This document shows positions 18,375 to 29,697 of a stretch of 64,000 bases of DNA, piece after piece. The stretch comes from Xenorhabdus bovienii SS-2004 (lineage in GTDB: Bacteria > Pseudomonadota > Gammaproteobacteria > Enterobacterales > Enterobacteriaceae). The first letter of the stretch is position 1. Each line of letters starts with the position of its first letter. Under the pieces are notes generated by a model that worked only from the letters and a program-made list of their open reading frames with translations, had not been told where the DNA came from and made no database searches. Both the position numbers and the translations under genes were made by a program. The stretch is from NCBI RefSeq assembly GCF_000027225.1, contig NC_013892.1, positions 3,038,001-3,102,000 of the forward strand. The letters run 5' to 3'.

Positions 18375-18947
18375 TTAGATGTTGGTAAGGCTGAATTTCC
18401 AGGGAAGCAGCTCGTGTACCTTGTTTGATGGCCAGTCAGCTATATGGCTGATGGTGTACCGCAACCACGCCTCCGGTTCTACACCATTAAGACGACAGGA
18501 GCCGATTAATGAGTACAGGATGGCCGCCCGCTCACCCCGGATGCGCAATATTCCGGAGGGAAGCGCCAGTTCACAACAGGGCTCCTTGGCTGCGGGTTGC
18601 TGCATGGCGGGGACCGGCTGCTCAACAGGCACAGTGATTTCAGCCAGCGTAACCGGCAGGAGCCATGAACTGTCATTCCGGGAGCTCAGAAGTCCGCGTT
18701 TATAAAGGTTACGCCAGTTAAACAACAGGTTGTCGTTGATGCCATGTTCACGCGCCAGTTGTGCTACATTGGCGCCAGGTTGCAGTGATTTTTCAGCCAG
18801 AGAGATTTTAAACGCGAGCGGAAAATTCGGGCGGCGTGACCGCTTGCGTACAACGGGCTCACCCGCTAAAACCGGCTCAGGGATATCCGTCATGACGGGA
18901 TTGGTACGCGCGGGGTAAAGTTGCGATTCGAGCTTATCGGAGGTCAT
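18375..18947 (-). pseudogene. IS66 remnant: TnpA N-terminus fused in frame to TnpC C-terminus
   Basis: From MTSDKLESQLYPARTNP the first ~130 residues are IS66 TnpA-like (PNFPLAFKISLAEKSLQPGA, VAQLAREHGINDNLLFNWRN), ending at the usual LALPSGILRIRG. The next residues jump to the C-terminal end of the IS66 TnpC transposase (YSLIGSCRLNGVEPEAWLRY, HIADWPSNKVHELLPWK). An internal deletion of ~2 kb removed TnpB and most of TnpC yet left the frame open, producing a hybrid of ~190 residues. The DDE core is absent, so no transposase activity is expected. Confidence 0.82.
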
Positions 18948-19792
18948 ATTATCAGGCAACGGCCAGCTAATTCCCTGCCTTCTGAAGCGAACAAAGAGAT
19001 GGTCGGCCACCTTTCCGCTATATCAGGGGTAAATTGCGGCTTGAGTTGAAACACATAACGTTCTTCCCGGCGACCATGCGCTTCTTGTTTAATTTCAGTG
19101 ATAATTTTTTCTTTTCCTGCATCAAACACACACTGAAACTGAAACTGAGACTGAACGGCATCCCACAGACGGGGCTGGTTTTTCTTCACCTGAACAACGA
19201 CGTGGGCTTTCTTTTCACTGATTTTTTGCAGGGTTTCACGCTGACAATGCAGGGCATCAAGTGTCACAATACTGCCTTTCAGATTGAGGATATCCAACAT
19301 TTGACGGACGACACTGATTTCACCATTTTTTGTGGCCGTGGCTTTCTGGCTCAGCACTAATCCCCGTTCGGTATCATACGCGGTGACCAGCTGGACAGCG
19401 TTTTTCTTTTCATTCCGGTAAGCCCGTCGCAGGACTTTTCCGTCAAAGGCGATAACCGATTTACCATCCTGCTCACGCTGTTCATTAACCCAGTTCAGTA
19501 AAGCTTCCAGTAAAGAATCCAGCTCGATAGCTTGCAGTATTCTTGCAATGGTATGTCGACGGGGTATCCCATGGAGAAAGGTACGGTATTCTCTCAGCCA
19601 CTTAATTTTGGCTCGGCCATAAGTCTCAATGTCTTGCCAGCCCTCGGCACCAGCCATAATGGCACTGACAACGAGGAAAATAACATCAACCAGATCATAC
19701 TGACGGTTGATATCAGAGCGGGTTTCTTTCACAACGGATAAATGTTCAATCAGGGTCATAGGGGGCGTGTATTCAACCTGTTGATTGGCCAT
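18944..19792 (-). pseudogene. ISAs1-family transposase, C-terminally truncated
   Basis: About 282 residues starting MANQQVEYTPPMTLIEHL. The first catalytic Asp is in VIAFDGKVLRRAYRN, the second in IVTLDALHCQRET. The family usually reaches ~370 residues; here the frame ends at the IS66 boundary and the last ~25 residues (ASEGRELAGRCLII) are not transposase-like, so the Glu-containing C-terminus is lost. The ATG at 19792 overlaps the stop of IS1 InsB. Confidence 0.8.
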
Positions 19793-20510
19793 CAATAATA
19801 GAACTCACGTTCGATGAATGTGCCAATGATCTTGTCATGCATTTCAACTGACTTAGAATAACCCAGCGTCTTGCGATTGAGTCGCTTTAGCCTGTTACGC
19901 AGGTTCAGATTTTCTCGTTCAATACGTTGAGTATAAAGTTTACCGGTGATATGTTTCTCATCAGCCAATATGTCATATGCCCCGAAATTATCGGTGCACC
20001 AGAATGCCACATCAAAAGCGGATAACTTTTCCAGCAACGTCCTGAGTGTCTGTTTGCTACGAGCGCCAAAAGCGTGAGCGACAATACGTTTCAAGCGAGG
20101 CTCCCACGCGTACCACAGCCAGCGTTGCCGTTTTTTGTTACTGATGAATGACCCCATTTCATCGACTTCACAGATAAGCTGAAGCTCAGGGGTATCCAGC
20201 GGCAGCGTGGTTACACATCGCAGCGCGAGTTTTTTAAAGTGCGTACAACAGCGTTAATGCTGACATGAAGTGCCCGTGCCGTATCACGAATACCGGCGTT
20301 ATTCATGGCAAGCTCGACGATTTGCTCTTTCATACCCGAATGGCAAGCCCGGTAAGTGTATTCGAGCTGGAAGGTTCTACGACAGGACTGGCAATAATAT
20401 CGTTGATGCCCACCTTCTCCTTTACCGTGTTTTTTAACAGGCGTGGTTTGGCCACAAAACCGACACTTCACTTCAACTAATGCCATCACTATCCCTCACG
20501 TATTTACCCT
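19792..20510 (-). mobile_element. IS1-family element (InsA and InsB)
   Basis: Two overlapping minus-strand frames of an IS1 relative. InsA (20211-20486, MALVEVKCRFCGQTTPVKKHG) has a zinc-ribbon CxxC pair, CQSC, and a helix-turn-helix (GIRDTARALHVSINAVVRTL). InsB follows in a shifted frame from ~20210 (VTTLPLDTPELQLICEVDEMG) and runs through WLWYAWEPRLKRIVAHAFG to FIEREFYY, holding the catalytic residues. Active IS1 makes InsAB' by -1 frameshifting, as this arrangement would allow. The distal end adjoins ISAs1 with no spacer, so the terminal repeat there seems lost; probably immobile. Confidence 0.82.
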
Positions 20511-20783
20511 CATTATACGTGAGAAACAACGGGATGAATACGTGACCAAATTATGAAGCCATGCTTCATTTGGCTTGTAGTTTAATTGTCTAGAATATAA
20601 TCCTATTGGGATAGGATCTTAATTATTCTTATAAAATTTTCACCACTTCAATTCGCTGTAGAACAGAATATATCTTTAGATACGGATAATTAATTTTCGA
20701 CATAAAATTTATAATAAAATAATTTATAGTCGTTAAAATTAAAAACCATATAATTACCAAATCATTATAACTTAGATACGCAA
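20511..20783. other. AT-rich spacer between IS1 and IS630
   Basis: No gene. Contains two palindromes: CCAAAT..GAAGC / GCTTCATTTGG at about 20546-20573 and ATCCTAT-TGGG-ATAGGAT at 20600-20617. Neither has a T-run; they may be element ends or chance. Confidence 0.4.
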
Positions 20784-21867
20784 TTAACTTGAAGATGCGG
20801 GTTTTAAAATCTGGAAGTTATCAGTCAACCGAGTGGTGAGTTCTTTCGCTTTTTCTGGCAATGTGACATGAAAAAAGTGGCGCAGCGTTTCACGGAATGT
20901 TTTGGTATCCGGAAAATAGACATTGTTTCGTACCTGCTCATTCACATACTTCCATAATCGCTCAATCGGGTTGAGATTAGGGCTGTAAGGCGGCAGGTAG
21001 TGCAACTCAATATTCAAAACCTCGGCAAAAAATTGGACGACTCCGGAACGGTGATAACCCGCACCATCCAGAATAATGTGGATTTTTTGCGAAAGTGGAT
21101 AGGTTTCCCGGATTGAGCCGAAAAAAAGGACGACATTTTTCGCGTTAATCGTCGGATATTCACGAACAATAGTCTCTTCAATCCGTTGTAAATTAAGGGC
21201 ACCCATGATGTTGAGTCGAGTACGACTGCCTGTGGTTTCAACCACTTTGACGTGCTTCCGCCCGCTCTTCATCCAGCCATAACTTAATTTTGTGGACAGG
21301 GTCGGGTGAACCGCATCAATAAATAAAATAGGCGCATTCTGGCCACATTCTTCTTTCAGCGCGTTGTAGGTTTCAATAAACTGTTGCTGTTTATCCGCAT
21401 CAAATTTATGCGGAGCACCCATTGGCTTCTTGTAGCTGAAACCTTGACGGTGAAGCCATTTCGTCATTCCTGCGACAGTGAAAGTCACCTGCCATCGTGC
21501 CCGAACATAGGCCACAATTTGTGCGGTAGTGTGCATCAAATTTGCCATCAGATACTCAACTAATTCTGTTGTTTGTTCGGCAGACAAACGGCTTTCAGAG
21601 CCCCCATTTTCAGGGGCGAGTTTTTCCTCAGAGAAGTAATCTTTCAGATGGCGGCTCACCGTACTTTCATGGATCCGCAAAGCCTGAGCAATCATCTGGG
21701 CAGTCCAGCCTTCTGAGGCCAAAAGCACGGCCTTGATGCGGTCACGTACTCGTCCATCGCGAGTCGTATCATGCATCAATTCGAGGGCGTCTTTTTGGGC
21801 ACCTGTTAGATTAATTTTCATGGGCGCAATCATGATCTGATACAAATGAAAAATCAAGCATCTTCAA
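20784..21867 (-). mobile_element. IS630-family insertion sequence, apparently intact transposase
   Basis: Encodes a ~345-residue transposase from MKINLTGAQKDALEL (start 21821; further upstream starts possible). N-terminal helix-turn-helix (GWTAQMIAQALRIHESTVSRH), then DDE motifs LFIDAVHP, IILDGAGYHRS and the Glu in PPYSPNLNPIERLWKY. Ten-base perfect inverted ends TTGAAGATGC (20789-20798) and GCATCTTCAA (21858-21867) bracket it; the left end overlaps the stop codon at 20784-20786. IS630 elements insert at TA; I could not confirm a clean TA duplication. It is the only complete-looking transposase in the window. Confidence 0.85.
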
Positions 21868-22133
21868 TGACGACGGGTAGATATCTCCTTCATAAAAAAG
21901 AATAAGAATATTGATAATAAGGATATTTTTACAAAAAAATAATCCTGGTAATTAATTACATTTTAGAAATTTAATTTAAAATTATTTTTTATTGATCTAC
22001 ATATTGACTGTATAAAAAACCAGTGTAATGATAAGCTAGATATTCATCATAAAGTATGAATATCAACATATTAATTACATCGATAGCAGTCGAAAAATAT
22101 TCGACAAAAAATAAATCACCTCGAGAAACCAAT
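21868..22133. other. AT-rich promoter region
   Basis: Very AT-rich spacer between the IS630 end and the PEP-mutase-like gene. No further gene seen; it presumably carries that gene's promoter, which I cannot place with confidence. Confidence 0.4.
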
Positions 22134-22958
22134 ATGCAAACAGTAAGCCTAAATGAAAAAATTCAAATTTTCCGTCAACTCCATGAGGAAGGTCGCCTAA
22201 TATTAGCCAATTCTTGGGACGTCATGAGTAGTCGTTTAGCTGAACAAAGTGGTGCCAAAGCGATAGCCACAACAAGTTCTGGGATATCTTGGAGCTTGGG
22301 GTACCCTGATAATCAATTAGCCGATCGGAAACTGGTGATAAAAGCGCTAGGTTTAATTACAGACTGCACCAACCTTCCAGTTTCTGCTGACATTGAAGAT
22401 GGTCTGCTGAGTATTGATGAAAATATGGATCATCTTGTACAAGACTTATATTCTGTCGAATGTGTCGGTATTAATATCGAAGATGCTCAAAATGGTAAGT
22501 CAATGTCTATAGAGGATGGTGCCGAACGCATAGCTGCTGTACGTACTTCCGCGAATAAATTGAATTACAATTTATTTATCAATGCTCGTATTGATTCATG
22601 GCTTCGTGGTGAAAATACCGAACCAGCTCACTTGATTTCCCGTGCTAATGCTTACCTTGCCGCTGGCGCAGATTGTATCTTTATCCCCGGTCTAACCGAT
22701 TTAGCTATCTGCCAAACGATCAGTACTCATATTAACGGACCGTTAAATGTAATGGCACACTCTGGGGCCCCCAGCGCAGAAGAATTTTTTGCGGCTGGAG
22801 TGAAAAGGATTTCTGGCGGTTCTTTCTTTGCTGAACAAGCATACGGAATCACTTTGGCAAGTATGGAGAATTTTGTACGAAATGGTATGTTACAGCCAAA
22901 TGATAAGGCAAAACTGAATTATATGGAGCTAAATGCTCTATTGGATCAGAAAGTATAA
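22134..22958 (+). CDS. isocitrate lyase / phosphoenolpyruvate mutase family protein
   Basis: 274 residues from MQTVSLNEKIQIFRQLH (an ATG at 22056 would add 26 unconserved residues). A TIM-barrel of the PEP mutase/isocitrate lyase superfamily: the VSADIEDGL segment supplies metal-binding Asp/Glu, NIEDAQNGK is the second acidic site, and INARIDSW the barrel strand after it. Members include oxaloacetate decarboxylases, carboxyphosphonoenolpyruvate synthases and 2-methylisocitrate lyases. The PEP-mutase EDKxxxKxNS signature is not present, so phosphonate synthesis is unlikely. It has no operon partners, and the reaction cannot be fixed from sequence. Confidence 0.85.
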   Translation: MQTVSLNEKIQIFRQLHEEGRLILANSWDVMSSRLAEQSGAKAIATTSSGISWSLGYPDNQLADRKLVIKALGLITDCTNLPVSADIEDGLLSIDENMDHLVQDLYSVECVGINIEDAQNGKSMSIEDGAERIAAVRTSANKLNYNLFINARIDSWLRGENTEPAHLISRANAYLAAGADCIFIPGLTDLAICQTISTHINGPLNVMAHSGAPSAEEFFAAGVKRISGGSFFAEQAYGITLASMENFVRNGMLQPNDKAKLNYMELNALLDQKV

Positions 22959-23271
22959 TCAATACGTTGCAGGAAATATGGCATTCTATCCTGCAACATT
23001 AAACAAAAATCTAAAATACTGAGAATATAGTTCCTTATGTTACAATTTAAATATGAAATTAAAATAACAATTTTACTCTATTAATAACTAATTAAGAAAA
23101 CAATACAGTATTAAAATAATTTCAATTAGATAAAAACAAAATAAATTTTCTCTTGAAAATTCACACAGCTTAGAAACATAATCTGTTTTCAAAGAAGTCA
23201 TCTTTTCACAAAAGACAGACTTTTGAGGGTTAGGTATTTTATACCTGAGTGTATGTCTTAAACATCAGATA
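22959..23271. other. spacer without a gene
   Basis: 313 bp, very AT-rich. I see no gene, no clear terminator and no repeat. Confidence 0.5.
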
Positions 23272-23649
23272 ATGGCGTCTGGTATGAGTCAAACGTTAAC
23301 TTCTCAATCTAATTTACAAGATAATCCCTGTATAAGCTGTGGTGCTTGCTGTGCATATTTTCGTGTTTCATTTTACTGGGCAGAAGCCGAAGATGGCGGA
23401 GGTACTGTTCCTATCTTTATGACCGAAAAATTAAACGCTTTCATGAGTTGTATGAAAGGTACAAATGAACCTAATCCCCGCTGTATAAATTTACGTGGTG
23501 AAATTGGTCAATCAGTCTCTTGTACCATTTATGATAAAAGACCTTCTCCTTGTAGGGAATTTACTCAAGCTTGGGAAACCGACGATTACAATGAAGCCTG
23601 TGATCGTGCCAGAGCCGCTTATGGACTTCCGCCACTGCCAAAATTGTAG
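23272..23649 (+). CDS. YkgJ-type cysteine-cluster protein
   Basis: 125 residues (or 121 from the ATG at 23284). A zinc/iron-chelating cysteine cluster opens as [21 protein letters not shown], with further cysteines in [14 protein letters not shown]. The layout CxxCxxCC...C...C fits the YkgJ/UPF0153 family, close to E. coli YkgJ. Its molecular role is unknown, with metal binding suggested by the family. It stands alone upstream of a convergent tRNA operon. Neither start has a strong ribosome site. Confidence 0.85.
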   Translation: MASGMSQTLTSQSNLQDNPCISCGACCAYFRVSFYWAEAEDGGGTVPIFMTEKLNAFMSCMKGTNEPNPRCINLRGEIGQSVSCTIYDKRPSPCREFTQAWETDDYNEACDRARAAYGLPPLPKL

Positions 23650-23776
23650 GCCTAATCCACCATATTTCCGTTACCTGTCATGAATTATAATGACAACTGA
23701 TTCATTAATATTGTTATGGATAAATATTACTATGAGGAAATATTACGATGAGAAGAGTTAAGACATTTAGATGAAG

Positions 23777-23852
23777 TGGTGGGCGATACCAGATTCGAAC
23801 TGATGACCCCCTCCTTGTAAGGGAGATGCTCTACCAACTGAGCTAATCGCCC
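23777..23852 (-). tRNA. tRNA-Val (TAC)
   Basis: 76 nt including encoded CCA; gene starts GGGCGATTAGCTCAGT and carries anticodon TAC. Last gene of the seven-gene minus-strand operon (order Val, Val, Val, Lys, Lys, Lys, Val). Identical to the other three Val copies. Confidence 0.97.
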
Positions 23853-23858
23853 ACTTCA

Positions 23859-23934
23859 TGGTGGGTCGTGCAGGATTCGAACCTGCGACCAATTGATTAA
23901 AAGTCAACTGCTCTACCGACTGAGCTAACGACCC
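23859..23934 (-). tRNA. tRNA-Lys (TTT)
   Basis: 76 nt including CCA, starts GGGTCGTTAGCTCAGT, anticodon TTT within GACTTTTAATC. Sixth gene of the operon, only 6 bp from the last Val gene. Confidence 0.97.
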
Positions 23935-23963
23935 GATTAGGTAATTCTGATTTTATATCTAAA

Positions 23964-24039
23964 TGGTGGGTCGTGCAGGATTCGAACCTGCGACCAATTG
24001 ATTAAAAGTCAACTGCTCTACCGACTGAGCTAACGACCC
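23964..24039 (-). tRNA. tRNA-Lys (TTT)
   Basis: Second identical tRNA-Lys copy, CCA encoded, separated from its neighbours by ~30 bp spacers that differ in sequence. Confidence 0.97.
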
Positions 24040-24069
24040 AATTAGATAATTTTGATTTGATATTTAAAA

Positions 24070-24145
24070 TGGTGGGTCGTGCAGGATTCGAACCTGCGAC
24101 CAATTGATTAAAAGTCAACTGCTCTACCGACTGAGCTAACGACCC
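24070..24145 (-). tRNA. tRNA-Lys (TTT)
   Basis: Third identical tRNA-Lys copy, first of the Lys block in transcription order. Confidence 0.97.
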
Positions 24146-24187
24146 ATTTTAAATATCAATGTGATACTGCGAAACAATCTGATGAAG

Positions 24188-24263
24188 TGGTGGGCGATAC
24201 CAGATTCGAACTGATGACCCCCTCCTTGTAAGGGAGATGCTCTACCAACTGAGCTAATCGCCC
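24188..24263 (-). tRNA. tRNA-Val (TAC)
   Basis: 76-nt tRNA-Val with CCA; third gene in transcription order. Corresponds in position to valY next to gltX in E. coli. Confidence 0.97.
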
Positions 24264-24305
24264 ACTTCAATGACTATAACGACATCAATACCACTGATTT
24301 ATGAT

Positions 24306-24381
24306 TGGTGGGCGATACCAGATTCGAACTGATGACCCCCTCCTTGTAAGGGAGATGCTCTACCAACTGAGCTAATCGCCC
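24306..24381 (-). tRNA. tRNA-Val (TAC)
   Basis: Second gene of the operon, identical to the other Val copies; corresponds to valX of the E. coli valUXY-lysV operon. Confidence 0.97.
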
Positions 24382-24416
24382 AATCATAAAATCATTTTTT
24401 ATCACTACGAGAGAGA

Positions 24417-24492
24417 TGGTGGGCGATACCAGATTCGAACTGATGACCCCCTCCTTGTAAGGGAGATGCTCTACCAACTGAGCTAATCGCCC
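24417..24492 (-). tRNA. tRNA-Val (TAC)
   Basis: First gene of the operon, ~18 bp downstream of the -10 box; corresponds to valU. E. coli has three Val and one Lys here, so this operon has extra copies. Confidence 0.97.
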
Positions 24493-24509
24493 CGTCGTGA
24501 TGGAGTCGC

Positions 24510-24537
24510 ATTATAGGGATAGTTCGAGGTGAGTCAA
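24510..24537 (-). promoter_or_regulatory. sigma-70 promoter of the Val/Lys tRNA operon
   Basis: On the minus strand TTGACT (24532-24537), a 16-bp spacer, then TATAAT (24510-24515). A GC-rich discriminator (GCGACTCC) follows, as in stringently controlled stable-RNA promoters. Confidence 0.9.
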
Positions 24538-24761
24538 CGGTTTTTATTATTAAAATCTTCGTTCGTCGTAAAATTAAACAGAATGAAACAATTATAATCA
24601 CGTTAGGGTATCATTTAAGGCAATAGATATTGGCTTTTCTCAATAACTACTGTTAACGCCATTGAGGAATTGAAGTGCAGTGATAAAATACCTCCCACTA
24701 TTGTTACTTTGACCATCCAAAACGTTCTCTAAAAAATGAAACGTAATTAAGGCAATTCCCG

Positions 24762-26177
24762 ATGAGTAAAATGAAAACCCGTTTTGCACCAAGTCCTACT
24801 GGCTATCTCCACGTTGGTGGTGCGCGTACTGCTCTTTATTCCTGGTTATACAGTCGCCACAACAAAGGTGAATTTGTACTGCGCATTGAAGACACCGATC
24901 TGGAGCGTTCCACTCAAGAAGCCATCGATGCAATTATGGACGGAATGAACTGGTTAAATCTGAATTGGGATGAAGGCCCTTATTATCAGACCAAACGTTT
25001 TGACCGTTATAACCACGTTATTGATGAAATGCTGGAGCAAGGTACTGCTTACCGCTGCTACTGTTCCAAAGAGCATTTGGAACAACTGCGCGAAACCCAG
25101 ATGGCGAATGGCGAAAAGCCACGTTATGATGGCTGCTGCCGTGATAGCGAATGCCAGCACAGCCATGATGAGCCACACGTTGTGCGTTTCCGCAATCCTC
25201 AGGAAGGTTCCGTCATTTTTAATGACAGCATCCGTGGCCCAATCGAGTTCAGCAACCAGGAGCTGGACGATTTGATCATTCGCCGTACCGACGGAGCGCC
25301 AACTTATAATTTCTGTGTTGTAATTGATGACTGGGATATGGAGATTACGCACGTTGTACGTGGTGAAGACCACATCAATAACACGCCACGCCAGATTAAT
25401 ATTCTGAAAGCCCTCGGTGCTCCTGTTCCAGAATATGCCCACGTTTCCATGATCCTGGGTGATGATGGTAAAAAACTGTCCAAGCGTCATGGCGCAGTCA
25501 GTGTGATGCAATACCGTGATGATGGCTATCTGCCGGAAGCGCTGTTGAACTATCTGGTTCGTCTGGGTTGGTCACATGGCGATCAGGAAATTTTCAGCGT
25601 TGAAGAAATGGTCAATCTGTTCAGCCTTGATGCCATCAGCAAATCAGCCAGTGCATTCAATACTGAAAAGCTGCAATGGTTGAACCATCACTACATCAAT
25701 ACCCTGCCAGCTGAACAAGTCGCGGTGCATTTGGCATGGCACATTGAGCAGCAGGGTATCGATACCCGTACTGGCCCAGAACTGGTTGCTCTGATCAAAC
25801 TACTGGGTGAACGCTGCAAGACACTAAAAGAAATGGCAGGTTCCTGCCGCTACTTCTACGAAGAATTTGCAGAATTTGATGCTGATGCCGCGAAGAAACA
25901 TCTGCGCCCTGTTGCCCGTCAACCACTGGAAGTTGCTCGAGCGAAACTGGCTGCTGTCACTGAATGGACACCAGAAAATATCCATCATGCCATTCAGGCG
26001 ACTGCTGATGAACTGGAAGTTGGTATGGGTAAAGTCGGTATGCCACTGCGTGTTGCAGTCACCGGTGCCGGCCAATCTCCAAGTGTTGATGTCACTATTC
26101 ATGCCATCAATCAAGCACGTTCATTGTCTCGCATTGATAAAGCACTGGCCTATATTACCCAGCGTGAAGTGCAATAA
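24762..26177 (+). CDS. gltX: glutamyl-tRNA synthetase
   Basis: 471-residue class I synthetase charging tRNA-Glu, also the source of Glu-tRNA for haem synthesis. Signatures are the HIGH-type motif in [19 protein letters not shown], zinc-site cysteines ([13 protein letters not shown] and [12 protein letters not shown]), and the KMSKS-type KKLSKRHGA. Divergent from the tRNA-Val/Lys operon and followed by two tRNA-Ala genes, as in E. coli. A terminator follows. Ordinary. Confidence 0.97.
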   Translation: MSKMKTRFAPSPTGYLHVGGARTALYSWLYSRHNKGEFVLRIEDTDLERSTQEAIDAIMDGMNWLNLNWDEGPYYQTKRFDRYNHVIDEMLEQGTAYRCYCSKEHLEQLRETQMANGEKPRYDGCCRDSECQHSHDEPHVVRFRNPQEGSVIFNDSIRGPIEFSNQELDDLIIRRTDGAPTYNFCVVIDDWDMEITHVVRGEDHINNTPRQINILKALGAPVPEYAHVSMILGDDGKKLSKRHGAVSVMQYRDDGYLPEALLNYLVRLGWSHGDQEIFSVEEMVNLFSLDAISKSASAFNTEKLQWLNHHYINTLPAEQVAVHLAWHIEQQGIDTRTGPELVALIKLLGERCKTLKEMAGSCRYFYEEFAEFDADAAKKHLRPVARQPLEVARAKLAAVTEWTPENIHHAIQATADELEVGMGKVGMPLRVAVTGAGQSPSVDVTIHAINQARSLSRIDKALAYITQREVQ

Positions 26178-26219
26178 ATCGCACCGTAAATCGTCATTTA
26201 TCTAAATGACACAAAATAG

Positions 26220-26255
26220 TAAAGGCACTCAACTTATTGCAGTGCCTTTATTGTT
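26220..26255 (+). terminator. terminator after gltX
   Basis: Ten-base perfect stem TAAAGGCACT / AGTGCCTTTA with an 11-base loop, then TTGTTA; 42 bp past the gltX stop. Confidence 0.75.
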
Positions 26256-26317
26256 ACTATCGCAGGCGAATATTGATGACTTTTTCAGCGCTTACACAGA
26301 GAATATTAATGAATCCA

Positions 26318-26346
26318 TTGACAGAATTCTCTGGGTTTCATATTAT
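26318..26346 (+). promoter_or_regulatory. sigma-70 promoter of the tRNA-Ala pair
   Basis: TTGACA (26318-26323), 17-bp spacer, TATTAT (26341-26346), followed by the GC-rich discriminator GCGCCCCG, typical of rRNA/tRNA promoters under stringent control. Confidence 0.88.
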
Positions 26347-26373
26347 GCGCCCCGTTCCACAGGATTTTGATTT

Positions 26374-26449
<76 letters not shown>

Positions 26450-26519
26450 AATACTTATCCTTTTTCGTAATGAAAAACGATAATCGATACTTGGAATTCA
26501 AAACTTGAACCACATTTGT

Positions 26520-26595
<76 letters not shown>

Positions 26596-26603
26596 AAATT
26601 CTG

Positions 26604-26637
26604 AATCCCTGAAGACGCAAGTTTTCAGGGATTTTTC
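26604..26637 (+). terminator. terminator of the tRNA-Ala operon
   Basis: Stem AATCCCTGAA / TTCAGGGATT followed by TTTTC, 9 bp after the second tRNA. Confidence 0.88.
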
Positions 26638-26723
26638 TTATATGCCTATCTCTGGTGTGTTTAGCTCTGTATGTTATTGTACTGTATGTTTGAGAAGGAC
26701 AAATGCCGGAAACAAAGAGTGTT

Positions 26724-26942
26724 TTAGTCACGATTTTTTAATGGCTTGACCAACGAATCCAACCCTTCAATTTTGATAGCAAGAGTTATCTCCATTAATG
26801 CCCCAAGTTTGCCTTGTGGAAACTCTCCCTTACGGGCAAACCAGAGTAAATATTCTTCTGGGAGGTCTATCAGCATCCGCCCCTTATATTTGCCGAACGG
26901 CATGGCCGTGTTGGCAATCTCCAGTAGATTTTCTTTATTCAT
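26724..26942 (-). CDS. ypeB: DUF3820 family protein YpeB
   Basis: 72 residues from MNKENLLEIANTAMPFGKYK, with the family signature MPFGKYKGRMLIDLPEEYLL and a conserved C-terminus (GLDSLVKPLK). The function is unknown; E. coli YpeB is also uncharacterised and lies next to ligA. I chose the ATG at 26942 (alternative 26945) because the open frame upstream is left-over nupC coding sequence (NNLHEWQSL), not ypeB. Confidence 0.88.
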   Translation of the reverse strand: MNKENLLEIANTAMPFGKYKGRMLIDLPEEYLLWFARKGEFPQGKLGALMEITLAIKIEGLDSLVKPLKNRD

Positions 26943-26969
26943 CATGTCAGCCTTTTTAATTTGAATGCG

Positions 26970-27295
26970 AATCAAACTTTGCCATTCGTGCAGATTGTTC
27001 ATTTGGATATCCCCTTAGCTCTCGACAGAGTAAGGGTTGATCAGTGACAGAACGATAAAGCTACTGAACATGTTAAGTACCAGTGCAGCGACTACGATAA
27101 ACATAGAGACCGTAGACATTGCCGCCGCCATCGTGTACATACGACACTCAGACATTCTATCCAGCACATTTTTATAAGCAACGAAGTTTTCTGACTGCCC
27201 CAGAATCAACGAGCCAACCGCATTGAAAGACTCCAGTTTACCCATGCCATTCACTTTGGACAACACAGTACCAATCGCACGAATGATAATTGATA
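26970..27295 (-). pseudogene. nupC: nucleoside permease nupC remnant
   Basis: Minus-strand reading [35 protein letters not shown] and [20 protein letters not shown] is the middle of the concentrative H+/nucleoside symporter NupC. It lacks about 11 residues (GAYMTMLEPKY in E. coli) between STVSM and VVAALVL. It meets a TAA after NPYSVES, and the frame then continues as GDIQMNNLHEWQSL, still NupC. The first ~90 and last ~190 residues are gone. E. coli has nupC near alaWX, so this is a decayed orthologue in place. Confidence 0.85.
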
Positions 27296-27555
27296 GTACT
27301 TATATGAGACATAAAGAGAATCCCAGACATGGCGAAGCACAAATTTATAATTACATTTTATGTAACGCATAATAGTGAATTATTGTGATAACAATAATTC
27401 ACTATTATGCGGAAACAAATTCCCATTTAGCAAACTCGTTCACACTTTAGTCAGGAACGTGTTGGCTGGGTATGCAAAAAGAAACATCAAGTATAGGGTG
27501 CTATCAAGATCTATTCTCAGTAGCCCCCCTTATTTTTATTTAATAAATCATTTTT
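27296..27555. other. spacer without a gene
   Basis: About 260 bp, AT-rich. An imperfect AATTCACTATTATG duplication in inverted form lies near 27365-27420 (CATAATAGTGAATT...AATTCACTATTATG). No coding sequence supported. Confidence 0.45.
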
Positions 27556-27617
27556 ATCCCCTTCATCTTTCAAGTCACCCGCTTTATTGGCTGCAACTTG
27601 AAATCTATTGGGTATAT

Positions 27618-27618
<1 letters not shown>
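27556..27618. repeat. ATACCC...GGGTAT palindromic intergenic repeat, copy 2
   Basis: Begins TATCCCCTTCATCTTTCAAG and ends CAACTTGAAATCTATTGGGT, sharing both ends with the copy at 4407-4447. The arms CTTTCAAGT / ACTTGAAAT could form a stem around a GC-richer centre. It ends just past the ligA stop. Confidence 0.65.
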
Positions 27619-29642
<2,024 letters not shown>

Positions 29643-29654
29643 TCACCAGACATG

Positions 29655-29676
29655 AAAAACCCCCGGCTAGCGGGGG
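29655..29676 (-). terminator. terminator between zipA and ligA
   Basis: Minus-strand stem CCCCCG / CGGGGG with a five-base loop, then TTTTT. It lies 21 bp past the zipA stop and immediately before ligA; some read-through presumably feeds ligA. Confidence 0.85.
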
Positions 29677-29697
29677 CTTGGTACTAAAAAAGAAGAT

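Noticed and set aside
23777..24492. Regular 76-base repeats that look like a CRISPR array
   Set aside because: The repeats fold as tRNA-Val and tRNA-Lys with encoded CCA; spacers are short and related, and no cas genes exist.
24274..24601. Short ORFs with repeated GRLAQLVEHLPYKEGV-type sequence
   Set aside because: They are translations of the tRNA-Val genes, not proteins.
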